Assembly (NCBI GenBank): GCA_024345305.1
Contig: BRON01000005.1
Coordinates: forward strand, 1,178,001-1,242,000
Source: Mrakia gelida
Taxonomy: Eukaryota > Basidiomycota > Tremellomycetes > Cystofilobasidiales > Mrakiaceae
Reading direction: 5' to 3'
DNA length: 64,000 nt
The translations under genes and the position numbers were made by a program. A model generated the notes under the pieces. It saw nothing but the letters and a program-made list of their open reading frames with translations. It had not been told where the DNA came from and did no database searches. Shown one piece after another: positions 23,319-34,204 of the stretch (position 1 is the first letter of the stretch; every line of letters begins with the position of its first letter).

Positions 23319-26300
23319 ATGTCTACCGATGTTCTCAAGACCAAGAAGTCGATCCGAGGACTGTCAGCTAGAGTAGCAGGTGCTGGGAGGCTACCTGCTC
23401 CTCTCAAGTTGCAATCTACAGCCAGCGAGGTTCGTTCAACTTCTTCTCCTCCGCGACTCTCCCTCCATCAGCTCACCTCCCTCTCTCTCCTCTTCTCCCT
23501 CCTTTCTCAGACGGTCCCAACCATCGCTCTCCCTTCCCCTTCTCTCCCTTCGCCTTCCTTCTCTCTCTCGTTCGCTTCGTTCGGATACGACGGACCCTCC
23601 TCCTCCTCGAACAACACTGGCTCAACGACCCCCAACCTCTCCTTCCCGACAACGCCAGAACCTCTCCTCCATCCATCTCCCAAGCCAAACATCCCCATCG
23701 CAAACTCGGAGAACATCGTACCTCCGTCTCCCAGGACAAGAGCAGCAAAGCTACTTGGAATCGGGTTTCCTTCCTCCTCGTCGGCTTCGAAGGAGGGAGG
23801 AGCTCGATCAACCAAGGACGAGGACGAGCTCCCTCCCAAACGACCTGGCACCTTCAGAACTCGAAGCACCTCCTTCCACGCTCTCTCCTCCTCCTTCAGA
23901 TCAAACTCCAACTCCAACATACCACCACCACCCTCCCCAAGCATCCCTACTTCCACTCCCCTCTCCACGTCCTTCACTCCAAGCGACATCCTCCCCTCCT
24001 CTCCATCCTCCTCAACCTGGACCCATCGCCTCTCCGTCAAGCTTCGTCCAAGGAAATCAGTCCCCAACCTCCGAGCTCAATCCCCACCACCACCACCTGT
24101 CCCTTCCCAACCCCTCTTCTCCTCCCACCCTCGAACTCGATCCTCCTCAGCCTCGCCCAAAGGATCGGCAGCTCCCCTCAGCCCTCTTCCTCCTCCCAAG
24201 GACCCGTTCGCTCCTCCTACTCCTCCTTCAGCACCAAGACAGAGAAGCACGAGCTTCGCCGGAGCAGCTGCTACGAATGGGATGATGCCAGGAGGAGGAG
24301 GAGGACTCAAGAGTCCGAGGTTGAGTCCTAGCATGTTGGATCTCGCGTTGGAGGCGAAGGGGTTGATCCAGCTCGAAGGGAGAGCGAGGAAGGCTTCTGA
24401 GGGAGGAGGAGGACCTGTAGCTGTAGTTTCGTCGTCATCAGGGTTCGCAACTCCTTCGACCCTCGGCTCGGTACCTCCTTCACCACTCTCCATCTCGCAG
24501 AACTCGACGGCTACGACAGCTTCGTCCGCCGCGTCGACCTACCGAACTGGATCGTCGACCTCAGCATCGTCGTCGCGTCAGGTGTCAGAGTCCCCCAAAC
24601 CTTCGTCGGCAGTCGTATACTCTTCCTCATCACCCGTCCCGACCTCTCCTCTACCTCCTCTCCCAACCGACGCGGACTGGCGACCTCCTTTCTCGCCTCA
24701 GCTTCCCTCTTCACCAACGACGACGGCGACGAAAGAGGACCTGAAGGGCTTGGGAGCTGGCACTGTTGGAGCTTCTGGAGGAGGAGGAGAAGGACGAGGA
24801 AGGCGAGGATGGAACTCTGGGGAAGGTCAAGGTGCTGGAGGAGATGGGTTTGGTGGGGCAGGAGGAAGAGGAGAGATGCCTTCGGGACCCAACCGACCTC
24901 GACGCGTCGACGACGGATCCAACCCCAACGGAGGAGGAGGAGGACCCACTCGAGACGGAGACGACGAACGTCGAGACGACAGGAGGATCGATCGAACCAC
25001 CGTCGAAGACGACTCAGACTCGGACGATAGCTTTTCCTCTTCCTCTTCGAGCTCTTCGGACGACGAGGACGCCAACTCGAGGAGACCTCCAGCCCTCACC
25101 TCCCCTCGCGTCGAGGCCGACTCGGACGACGATGTTCCTCTCGCCGTTGCTCATCCCGCAGCTCTCTCGGTCCAGAAGAGTCTTCGTCTGTCAAGGAGGA
25201 AGGAGAAGCACGAGAGGAAGCTTCGGGAGAAGAAGCTCGAACGAGGGAATCGCTCGCCACCTTCGAGGAGGAGGGATGCGCCGCCGACTTCGAACTCCAA
25301 CTCCACCACCACCGCGAGCGGTACGGATCCTCATGGGCATCACTCGAGGAGGGAGGCTGAGAGGAGGGAGCGAGAACCGAAGAAGGAGCTTCCTTCAGCG
25401 TACGGAGCAGGGCAGGAGGGAGTCTTCGTTGCGGAAGAGTTGGAGAGGAAGCTGCTCGCTCATCTCAACGAGGGAGTGGGGTCGACGTCGACTGCTCGGA
25501 CTAGGAAGGCCAGCTCGAGTGGGACGAAGAGTCGAGGAGAGGGAAACGGGGGTTACGGGTACGAGGAGAGCGGGGGGAACAGTCGAGCTGGAGAGGCGTC
25601 GACGACGGCGCGCTCGAGAATGATGGAGAAGAGTCGAACCCTTCCTCTTCCTCCTCCTCCCCCTCCAATGGATCTCAGCACCCAACCTACCGCTGCTACC
25701 GCGACCTCCTCCTTCGGCGCCATGAACCTCGGACGAGCCAAATCCCAATCTACCCAACCTTCCGCTACCTCCTCCCTTCGCACACGAGGAGCGTCCAACC
25801 AACCCTTCCCCTCCTCTTCCACCAACAACGCATCCCACGACCGTCCCCTCATGCGTCGTCGCCCTTCCGAACCAGCACCAGCATCCTCCCCACCCATGCC
25901 ACCCCCTCTACCAGCCTCAACCAACTTCCCTCTCCCTCCCCCTCGACTCACTCGTCCTTCCCTCCCCCATCTCCTCACCTCTTCTTCATCTACCCACTCG
26001 CCCAACCGACCTTCCCCTCCGAAGTCGCCAGTACCAGCAGTGATGCCGACGGAGACGACGCGGATGTTCCTTGAGAAGATGGGTGGGAGAGCGGTGGAGG
26101 TCGAGGTGGGGAACGCGACGACGGCGGGGATGGTGCTGGAGGGGTTGAGGAGGAAGGGGGAGTTGGGGGGCAGGGAAGGGGAGGAGATGATGAATGGCGG
26201 GTGGAGCGTTTGGGAGGGGGGGAACGATTGGGGGATTGGTGAGTTCGAGCCGCGTCGCGTTTTGAGCTTCGACGAAGAAGCAAAACGGGAGCTGACCTTC

Positions 26301-27702
26301 TTGTTATTCGCTTCTCTGTTTGCCGCTATGCCAGAACGTCCCCTGAGAGAGTACGAGCTCCTCTCGGAAGTGTCGTCGTCGTGGAACAACGAGACGAGGT
26401 TGAACGCGTTCATCATCAAGAGGTGTAAGATCTCGTCGTTGTTGACTCTTCAGGTGCGTTCTACCACCTCTCCCTTACCTATTCCCTGCCGTCTTTGCCT
26501 ATCTATCCGCTCTCGACCCCTCCTCGCGACTCTCGACTCGAGCTCGATCAACTGACGCGTCTCTCCCCTTCCTCCCTCTGCCCTTCCCTCCCCCTTCTTC
26601 GTCCTCGCCTTCCCTCGTCCCCTCTTCGTTTACTCTCGCCCCCGTCTCCGCCTCCCTTTCTCGCTTCGCTCGAATCACAGGCTATCCCCAATCAACCCCC
26701 CAACATCATCGGCTGGGTTCAGATGGAGGTCAAGAAGGGTTCTTGGAAGAAACGGTTCCTCGAGATCAGGGAAGGGTCGGTTTGGATCTGCAAGAACGAT
26801 AGGGTGAGTTCGGCTTCCTCGTTGCTGCATCATCTCTTGTTTTTGGGAGTTCGGAACGGAGAGCGCCTCGTGCTGACTCTCGTTTGGCTTTTGGGTTCGT
26901 TCAGGGAAAGGACGAGACCTTCCTGTGTTCGATGTCCGCGTACGACGTCTACTCCTTCACGAGGCCGTACAAAGCTCCCAAGGGGAGGGTTTGGGGGTTG
27001 AAAAGTCGTGAGTGCCTGCTTTCGTTCTTTCTGTCTCGCCGCTGCCACGCCTCGGTCCGAGCTCGTCGCGTCGAACCACGAAACACCCCCGCTGACCTTC
27101 CCTTCCCGCCTTCGCTTCCCACAGAGGACAAGATCCAATTCTTCGAGGAACCAAAAGACTACATCCACATCTTCACCTCCTCGGATGAACGAACCTGGGA
27201 GACCATGTGGAGAGGGATCACTTCTGCGAGGGTGAGTTGCTTCGCGTTCTCTCGTTTCTCGTTTGCTCCCTCCTCGGAACCCCAAACTGACCCTCTCCTC
27301 GCCTTCCCCTTTCCCTCCCCCCCTCCCCTCCCTCCCCAGTCCTACGCCCTAACCCTCTCCAACCCAGCCCTCTTCCGCTCCCACCTCGCCCTCCAACACT
27401 CCCTCTCCGCGCACCATCCTCACTCCCACGCTCACTCCGTCAACAACAACTCGCTCCACCACTCCTCCTCGCCCAAACCCGGCGTCACGTCACCTCAGAT
27501 GGGTGGTGGAGCCGCACCCAACCCACTCATCAATCCCGCTTCGTTGGAGTTCGGAGCTGTTGGGACCGGGATGGGAGTGGGAGTGGGTGGGATTGGAGGA
27601 GGAGGAGCTGTTCATGGGTTGGGAGTGCTGGGAGGGATAGGAGCCATTGGGAACAAAGGGTTGTTTGAGAAGGGGAGTTTGTTGGGGAAGATGCATGGTT
27701 AG
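23319..27702 (+). CDS. RA-PH adaptor protein with long disordered N-terminus
   Basis: The first ~850 residues are low-complexity (Ser, Pro, Gly and charged runs), with one coiled, basic stretch (SLRLSRRKEKHERKLREKKL). A Ras-association-like domain follows from about 26,060: TRMFLEKMGGRAVEVEVGNA, then RPLREYELLSEVSSSWNNET. A PH domain comes next: IIGWVQMEVKKGSWKKRFLE, then GKDETFLCSMSAYDVYSFTR, IQFFEEPKDYIHIFTSSDER and WETMWRGITSARSYALTL. The RA-PH tandem is the layout of Grb7/RIAM-type adaptors, which couple small GTPases to membranes and polarity; that role here is inference. The tail is His- and Gly-rich and stops at 27,700-27,702. The ATG at 23319 is the first in the open block, but in-frame exons upstream may extend the protein. 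Confidence 0.82.
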
Positions 27703-28218
27703 CGAACGAAGTGAGCTGGGTGGGAACGGAGAGAGCTGGGTGGGAGGGAGAGGGAGAGGAGGGAGGGAGAGAGAGGGAGGGGAGTTGGGTTTCGTGTCAG
27801 TTCGCGTTTCTGTTTTTTTTTTGGGTTTCAGGTTTTTCTCGTTTCGGATGGTTTGGATGTGTTAGTATCGTTCGCTTTTCGTTCTCTTTCTTTTTCGCTT
27901 TCTACTAATTACTGTAACGATTAGACCGTCCGTGTTTCTTTGGCTCGGGAGGAAGAGGGAGGGGAGGACGACGGCGGCGGCGACGCGTCGGAAAATCAGC
28001 TTTGCGTTGCTAGGATCGCGGAAAAGTTGGACTGTGAGCGGACGAGAGCTTGAAGCTCCACGAACTCTTAGAAGCGACCTGAACATCTCGGCGAGCAAGA
28101 GAGGTAGGGATAGGAAGACACGAGACGGAAGGAAGGCGAGCTCGATTTCGTTCGATTGACCGCCCTCGCTCTTCCCTTCAACGTCGACGACCTCAACCAA
28201 CCCTTCCTCGCCTCCATC
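27703..28218. other. Spacer between RA-PH gene and tryptophanyl-tRNA synthetase
   Basis: Purine-rich then T-rich 3' UTR of the RA-PH gene, followed by the next promoter. A GACGCGTCG copy lies near 27,982. No gene seen. Confidence 0.4.
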
Positions 28219-29854
28219 ATGTCTCTTCGCATCTCCCCCTCTTCTCGGTCCATATCTCACTCAACCTCCTCCTTACTACGCCTCTCCAGCCGAGCCTCCT
28301 CTTCCTCCTCCCCTTCTTCCAGCCCTCCTTCATCTCCCCCTCCTCGAGTCATCTTCTCAGGCATCCAACCAAGTGGGACGATTCACGTTAGTCCATACCT
28401 CACCTCACTTCTCCCACCTACCCCTCACCCTCTCCCCACTCTAACACCCTCGTTCCGATCTTCGTTCGCAGCTGGGGAACTACCTAGGAGCGATCTCCAA
28501 CTGGGTCGACCTCCAGAACTCAGCGGCTCCCGAAGACTCCATCTACTACTCCATCGTCGGTCTGCATGCTATCACTATCCCCAAGGACCCCAAGACGCTT
28601 AAAGCGGATCGAAGGGATATGATGGCTAGCTTGCTGGCGTGTGGGATCGATCCGGAGAGGAGTACGTTGTATCATCAGGATATGGTGAGCTCGAGGTGTT
28701 CCTTCCCTTCCTTCTTCTCCTCCCCTCGCCCTTTCTTTCTTTTCGCTCAACTCAACGTCGCTCGACAACAGGTTCCCGAACACGCCGAGCTCGCTTGGAT
28801 CTTGAACACGATCACTCCTATGGGGAAGCTCAACAGGATGACTACTTGGAAGGTCAGCTCTTTGCTCGCTGCTCCTTGCTCCCTTCCGTTCGTTCGTTCG
28901 AGCTCACAACCGCGTCCTTCCTCCTTCGTTTCCAGGGCAAGATCGCCGATCAGAAGAACGGATCCGAATCTGAAGTGTCCGACGAAGAACTTCATCTGGG
29001 TCTGTTCGCTTATCCAGTTTTGCAAGCTGCTGATATCTTGCTCTACAAGTGAGTCGTCTCTTCGTCCCTCCCTCCGACCTCTCCTTCATCTCGCGTCGCT
29101 GATCGACTTCTCCGCCGTTTTGGTTTTGTTTCGCAGAGCTACCCACGTACCCGTAGGAGAAGACCAAGAGCAGCACCTCGAGCTTTCCCGAGATATCGCC
29201 AAGACGTTCAACAAGAGGTTCGGGAAGGGGACTTTCCCTATTCCTCGCGTGTTGATCAGTTCGTCGTCTCCTCCTCTCCTCTCCCCTCCTCTTCCCTCTC
29301 TTCCCTCCCTCCCTCTTTCTCGCCCCCCCCCCCCCAGCACACCGTCTAACGCCTGCTCTCCCTTCGCCGCCCGTTATCTTCCAGCCTCCTCCAAACGAAT
29401 CCTCTCCCTCCGCAACCCCTTACAAAAAATGTCCAAATCCTCCCCCGACCTCTCCTCCCGTCTCCTCCTCACCGACCCCTACCCCCTCCTCCAATCCAAA
29501 CTCCGCACAGCCATCACCGACTCCCTCCCCTTCATCACCTACGATCCCGTCGCGCGCCCGGGGGTGAGCAACCTCCTCGACATCCACTCCGCTTGTACTG
29601 GAGAACCCTTGCTCGAGGCCGCTGAACGATTCAGGGACTACACGATGAAGGATTTTAAGCAGGCGGTGGCGGAGGGGGTGGAGGGGAAGATTGGGGGGAT
29701 TAGGAGGGAGATGGAGAGACTTGGGAAGAGGGGGAGTGGAGACGTTGATGAGTATCTTAGGCAGGTGGGGGAGAAGGGAGCGGAGAGGGCTAGGGAGAGG
29801 GCTAGGGTTGTTTTGGAGGAGGTTAAGGAGAAGGTAGGGCTTGGGGCGCTGTAG
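28219..29854 (+). CDS. MSW1: Tryptophanyl-tRNA synthetase, mitochondrial
   Basis: A class I aminoacyl-tRNA synthetase charging mitochondrial tRNA-Trp. The N-terminus (MSLRISPSSRSISHSTSSLL) is rich in Ser and Arg without acids, like a mitochondrial presequence. The HIGH-type motif lies in GIQPSGTIHLGNYLGAISNW, where the intron interrupts after ATTCAC. Next are YSIVGLHAITIP, HAELAWILNTITPMGKLNRM, LFAYPVLQAADILLYKATHV, PVGEDQEQHLELSRDIAKTF and the KMSKS loop in RNPLQKMSKSSPD. The stop is at 29,852-29,854. Six or so introns. The intron before the KMSKS exon (about 29,259-29,382) contains a C-homopolymer of about 13. Single-domain bacterial-type length supports the organellar enzyme rather than the cytosolic one. 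Confidence 0.93.
29325..29338 (+). repeat. Poly-C tract in the MSW1 intron
   Basis: An uninterrupted C run of about 13 lies inside the intron just before the KMSKS exon. It is a likely site of length variation or sequencing error but is outside coding sequence. Confidence 0.8.
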
Positions 29855-30729
29855 AGGAAGTATGATTTCCTATCTGCGTTGCTTGGCGAGCGAGGAGGGA
29901 CGAGTTTTGGAAGAGAGGAGGAGGAGAGAGCGGACGAGAGGGGACGAACGCGTTCGCGAGGACGAGTTGGACTTGACGAGACGAAGGGAAGTCTGAGCGA
30001 AGGAGAAGAGGTCAACACGGGTCGAGGTCCGTCTTCTCGAAGCCGGGGTTATGGATCAGTCTTGCCTGGAGCTGGGAGAGACGAGAGCGCTGCGAGAAAG
30101 AGGGAAGAACGGGGGGACGTGAGCTCGAACTCGAACTCGACTCGCGACGATCTCTGAACGAACAACAAGCTTATTGATCTTCTCTATTCCTTTAAGGCTT
30201 GTCCCCACCTTTATATATACCCACTCCAAATCGTTGGGGTTGATTCGCACTTCCAGCCCGCTGAGCTCGAACGAAGAAACTCGACCCAACAAAACCGCGT
30301 CGCGTCCGAATGCGACCGCTCGCCCTTCTCCTCGTTGGTTCGGTTCAGCACTCGATCTGTATCATTTCGGTGATGCGGTCAGACAAAAAGGGCCAAAAGA
30401 TTAGAAGAACGAGGGGGTATCGGTGCCTCTGCGAGGTGATCTGTCAACAAACGACGCGTCGCGGACTGCCAGCCCTCTCCCTCCTGCGCAAGTGGATTTC
30501 GTCGAAAATCCTCTGAGAGAGTGTCGAGTGGAAGTTACTGATCCCTCGTTAGCTACTGCCCTATCCTCGCCAGAAGAAGACCTCTCTGATCCCTAGGACA
30601 AGTCGAACACGTTCTCCTCCCGTCTCGCTTTTTCGAAACTCCATGACTCCCCGCCGTTTTCGTTTCGTTTCTTGTCCCCAACTCTCAGCTCCCCCTTCAA
30701 CCCCCCCTCTCCTCATCACCCCTACACAG
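29855..30729. promoter_or_regulatory. Intergenic region upstream of HIS1
   Basis: Contains a good TATATATA-like element at about 30,211-30,219, roughly 500 bases before the HIS1 ATG. TGACTCC, one base from a Gcn4 site, lies near 30,644. A GACGCGTCG copy is near 30,455. The TATA box is far upstream, so a spliced 5' UTR or a small unannotated transcript is possible. No coding gene is supported. Confidence 0.4.
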
Positions 30730-32457
30730 ATGTCTGCCGCCCTCTCTACCACTCCGGAAATCGTCGAGGCTACCAGCTCCTCGAGCGGACGAAGCAGGTT
30801 CGCTTCTCGAAGTCCCATGGACCTCTTGGCTGAAAGTTTGGGAGGAAGGCTCCTGATGGCCATCCCCAAGAAGGGTGAGTTTCTTACATCTTTTGAGCTC
30901 TTTCGGGTGGAATCTGGGGGGTCGAAGATACGCTGGGCGGAATCTGGGACGCTAGGGAGGGATGTAGCAGCAGGACGAGCTCGAGGACGGAAGGGGAGGA
31001 CAGTGAAAAGAGGAGGAGCTCGAGCTCGTCTTCCTCCTCCTTCCTTTCCTCTCCAAGCCCAAGATGGCCTTTCTACACCTTTTGGTCTCCACACGAGCTG
31101 TAGCTCGCCGGCAGATCTCTATCTACTATCTCGGATCAAACTCAGATTCGCCTGAGCCTTCGTCTTGGAGCTGTTGAGCTCGCTGGCAATGTCTCTCCTT
31201 CGGCATCCTCCCCTCGACTTTCTCGCACAAGCTGACTTTTCTCGTCCTTTTTGGTTATCTTCGTGAACAGGACGTCTTCACGAGAAGTGTCTCGAGCTCC
31301 TCAAGGGTATGTCTCGTTTCTCCCTCAAGCTCAACGTCGGCCGATGAGCTCGAGTTCACCAACTCCTCCTTCCCTCTTTCTCTCTCTTCCTCAGGGGCCG
31401 ATATCCAGTTCAACCGAGCTCACCGACTCGATGTCTGCCTTGTTCAAAACCACCCCATTGCCCTGTTAGTGGACCTTTACCATCCAACCTCCCCTACGAG
31501 CTCGTTCTGACCCCACATCCTCCCTCCCTCCCCTCTCCCTCCGACTCTTCGACCTCTTCATCATCTAAGCGTCTTCCTTCCCGCCTCCGACATCCCTCGA
31601 TTCGTCGCTCACGGATCCGTCTCCCTCGGTATCACCGGACAGGACGTCATCCTCGAGTCAGGCCTCTCCGAGCTCATCACTGAGCTCCTCCCCCTCGACT
31701 TCGGAAAGTGCGCTCTCCAGGTCCAGGTGCCCGTCTCGTCGCCTTTCCAGACTCTCGAGTCTCTCGCCGGAAAGAGGGTCGTCTCGAGCTTCGAGGTGAT
31801 CAGTGGAAAGCTGTTCAAGGAAGTTGACGCTCGGGTTGGGCTGAAGGAGGAGGAGGCGACCAAGGTCGAGTACGTTGGAGGAAGTGTCGAGGCTGCTTGC
31901 GCGTTGGGAATGGCCGATGGTATCGTTGATCTCGTTGGTGAGTCTTCCATCTTCCTCTCTTCGACTCGAGGTCCTCTTTTCCGTCTCTGGAAGTCCCGAG
32001 AGGGGCAGAAGAAGACCCTGAGCTGATCTGAACGCGTCGTTTCCATTCCTCCCTCGTTTCAGAGTCCGGCGACACCATGCGAGCTGCTGGTCTCCACGCT
32101 ATCCACACCCTCCTCCAATCCCAGGCCGTCCTCATCACCTCCAAGACCCCTCACCCTACTCTCCCTCCCGCACTCCTCTCCTCTCTCACCACCCTCGTCA
32201 GCTCTCGTCTCGCCGGAGTCATCGCCGCTCAACAAAACGTCCTCTGCACGTACAACATCCGACGAGATCTCCTCACCGACGCCAAGCTCATCACCCCTGG
32301 ACGACGAGCGCCTACTGTCAGCTCGCTGGAGGAGGAGGGATGGGTCGCTGTCAGCGTGATGGTGAAGAGGAAGGGAATGGCCGACGTGATGGATCGATTG
32401 GTGAAGGCTGGAGCTGAGGACGTCCTTATCACGAAGTTGGACAACTGTAGGGTTTAA
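30730..32457 (+). CDS. HIS1: ATP phosphoribosyltransferase
   Basis: Catalyses the first step of histidine synthesis, joining ATP and PRPP to phosphoribosyl-ATP, in the cytosol. ATG at 30,730. Exons encode LLMAIPKKGRLHEKCLELLK, GADIQFNRAHRLDVCLVQNH, VFLPASDIPRFVAHGSVSLG followed by ITGQDVILESG, LDFGKCALQVQVPV, the PRPP-binding region EYVGGSVEAACALGMADGIV, then ESGDTMRAAGLHAIHTLLQS. The C-terminal regulatory ACT-like domain includes YNIRRDLLTDAKLITPGRRA and EEGWVAVSVMVKRKGMADVM, the usual site of histidine feedback. The stop is at 32,455-32,457. The length matches the long form of the enzyme. Five introns; one acceptor is AAG. Confidence 0.95.
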
Positions 32458-32982
32458 GAAGGTTTCTTACGTCGTTATAGATTAATGCTGGGCTATTAGA
32501 TCGTGCCCTTGGGTTGTATCAGAAGAGCGAGGTCGGGATGAGAAAGTGATCTGAAGACGCGTCCGCTTGTGAGCACGTCTCGCGCTCTAAGTCGATACTC
32601 TCGTTCGTTCGTTGACCGCTTCTTGCCCATCTCTCTCAGGGATCTCACAGGCCCGAACGTCTAATCGTTGAGCGCGTATGGACGAGCGCAAAATCGATCC
32701 ACATACAGACAGGCGAGAAAGAGCGAAAGCGGACGACAGGATTCGGATCATCCAGCGTCAGGGAGCCCTTGTCAACTCCAACTCGCTCGTGATCTATAGG
32801 CTCGTTTTCGAAACTCGTGCGTCGTCTGATCTGGAGAACATCTCGGTCCTGCGTCAGTATCTACAGGTTCGCTTGCGTTTCGTCTCGCGTCGGCGCTCTT
32901 TGCGACGGTGAAGATCTGTTAGATAGGTACTATCAAAGAACCAGGGACCGCTGACAAGAAATAGCTTTACAACTGTTTGCAC
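32458..32982. other. Spacer between HIS1 and the tRNA gene
   Basis: HIS1 3' UTR plus upstream tRNA flank, with a GACGCGTC copy near 32,555. Short open frames look like chance. Nothing else seen. Confidence 0.4.
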
Positions 32983-33074
32983 GGAGATGTGGCCGAGCGG
33001 TCTAAGGCGCTAGCTTAAGGTGAATTTCATCTCGCTAGTCAGAAATGGCATGGGTTCGAATCCCATCGTCTTCA
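32983..33074 (+). tRNA. tRNA-Leu (anticodon UAA), intron-containing
   Basis: The acceptor stem GGAGATG (32,983-32,989) pairs with CGTCTTC (33,067-33,073) with two wobbles; the discriminator is A. The D-arm box-A sequence TGGCCGAGCGGTCTAAGGC is typical of Leu tRNAs. The anticodon stem GCTAG pairs with CTAGT. The loop reads CT-TAA-G with anticodon TAA at 33,016-33,018. An intron of about 14 nt (about 33,020-33,033) follows position 37. The T-arm is ATGGG-TTCGAAT-CCCAT, with box B GGTTCGAATCC. A Pol III T-run follows at 33,076. The variable arm is short for a Leu tRNA, so the intron limits are approximate. Confidence 0.88.
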
Positions 33075-33656
33075 CTTTTGCTTTCGTCTGCAAGATAGTA
33101 GGCTCGCGAAGCGAGCCTCGCCTGCATCGTGGGAGCCTTTGTTTTTTGCTTCAGTTGCTTTTCTTCCTTTCTCACTCGAAGATATCCTCTCCCTTCTCAA
33201 GGTAACTTACACCGAGTGTCGAGTCGCTTCGTGACGCGTCGTGAGCCAGGAAACTCACGCACTCACCTCCCTCCTACCCCCTTCTTCGCTGCCCCTTCCT
33301 GAGAGCACGACAGACTCTCTTCCGGAGCTCACTTCGCCATCCCGTCCCAGCACAGCAGTCTCTCGTCACTCCTTCCTCGTCCAAATCGTAAAACGATCGC
33401 GTCGCCGTCGTCGCTCAGCCTCATCTTTCTCGCCTTGCTCTTTTCAGGAGTTTTCCGATCTAACCGTGGTATCACTTGAAAGCTCTCTCTTCGAGTCTCC
33501 CCGTATTGATCCTCGGCCGCGTCCCCTAGATTTCCATCCCAACCGACTTGCCTCGCCCCCTCCTCCTTTCCTTTCGTTCGCTCCCGTCGAAGCTCATTTC
33601 TCCCCCGACCATCACGACCTCAACCCTCTGTACCTTTTTCACCAATCACTTCTGCC
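33075..33656. other. Spacer with a perfect hairpin, downstream of the tRNA
   Basis: At 33,100-33,118 there is an 8-bp perfect stem with a GAA loop (AGGCTCGC-GAA-GCGAGCCT). A T-run follows near 33,141. A GACGCGTCG copy lies near 33,234. The rest is the promoter of the small coiled-coil gene; no further gene seen. Confidence 0.4.
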
Positions 33657-34048
33657 ATGAGCACTCCATCCCCACCAACCCAAACTCCCCCTCCTCCAAA
33701 CCTCGTCGCGTCCACCCTCGTCCCTTTCTGCCCATGCGTCTCTCCCCACTGCACGCACTGCCGAACCCTTCCCTTCGTCCTCGAACGATCTCGTCACACC
33801 AAGGAGGAGATCCGAAAGCTGAAGGCCGAAGTGGAGATGTTGTTGCAGGAGGGGGAGAGATTGAGAGCTGAGATTGAGGTGCGGAAGAGGACGATCAGGG
33901 TGAGTTTGGTTGGGCGAGGGAGGATGGGTTGAGGAGAAGAGGAGACGAGACGCTGACCTTGACTTTGGCGCGTGTGCAGGACGCAAGTCGCAGGAGTCTG
34001 ATGAGGCTGTTAATCCGACCGGGAGCTTCGTTTTGGTTGGGGTTTTGA
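33657..34048 (+). CDS. Small Cys-containing coiled-coil protein, unknown
   Basis: ATG at 33,657. The protein is about 104 residues from two exons, with the intron at about 33,901-33,979 and a stop at 34,046-34,048. The N-terminus is proline-rich. Then comes a cysteine cluster FCPCVSPHCTHCR (C-x-C-x4-C-x2-C), which could bind a metal. A charged heptad-like helix (TKEEIRKLKAEVEMLLQEGE) follows, and the end is SLMRLLIRPGASFWLGF. I do not recognise a family. The start is the only in-frame ATG before the cysteines. It is convergent with the F-box-like gene 2. Confidence 0.5.
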
Positions 34049-34204
34049 CGGAGACGGGTTGGGTTGCAAGGGAACAAAGAAGGTGGGAAGGGAAGAGAGG
34101 GGACATAGATTACTAGGGATGTAGTGTAACAATTTGGCAAGAAAGTAGAAGAACATCGAGAACAGGCGAACGAAACGAAAGCCTCGGAAACCAAGACGCG
34201 ACCC

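Noticed and set aside
23319..26200. Formin-like identity for the proline-rich N-terminus of the RA-PH protein
   Set aside because: No FH2 text follows; the folded C-terminal part is RA then PH.
32678..32911. A 77-codon frame upstream of the tRNA
   Set aside because: Short, charged, no splice or family support, and next to a Pol III gene.
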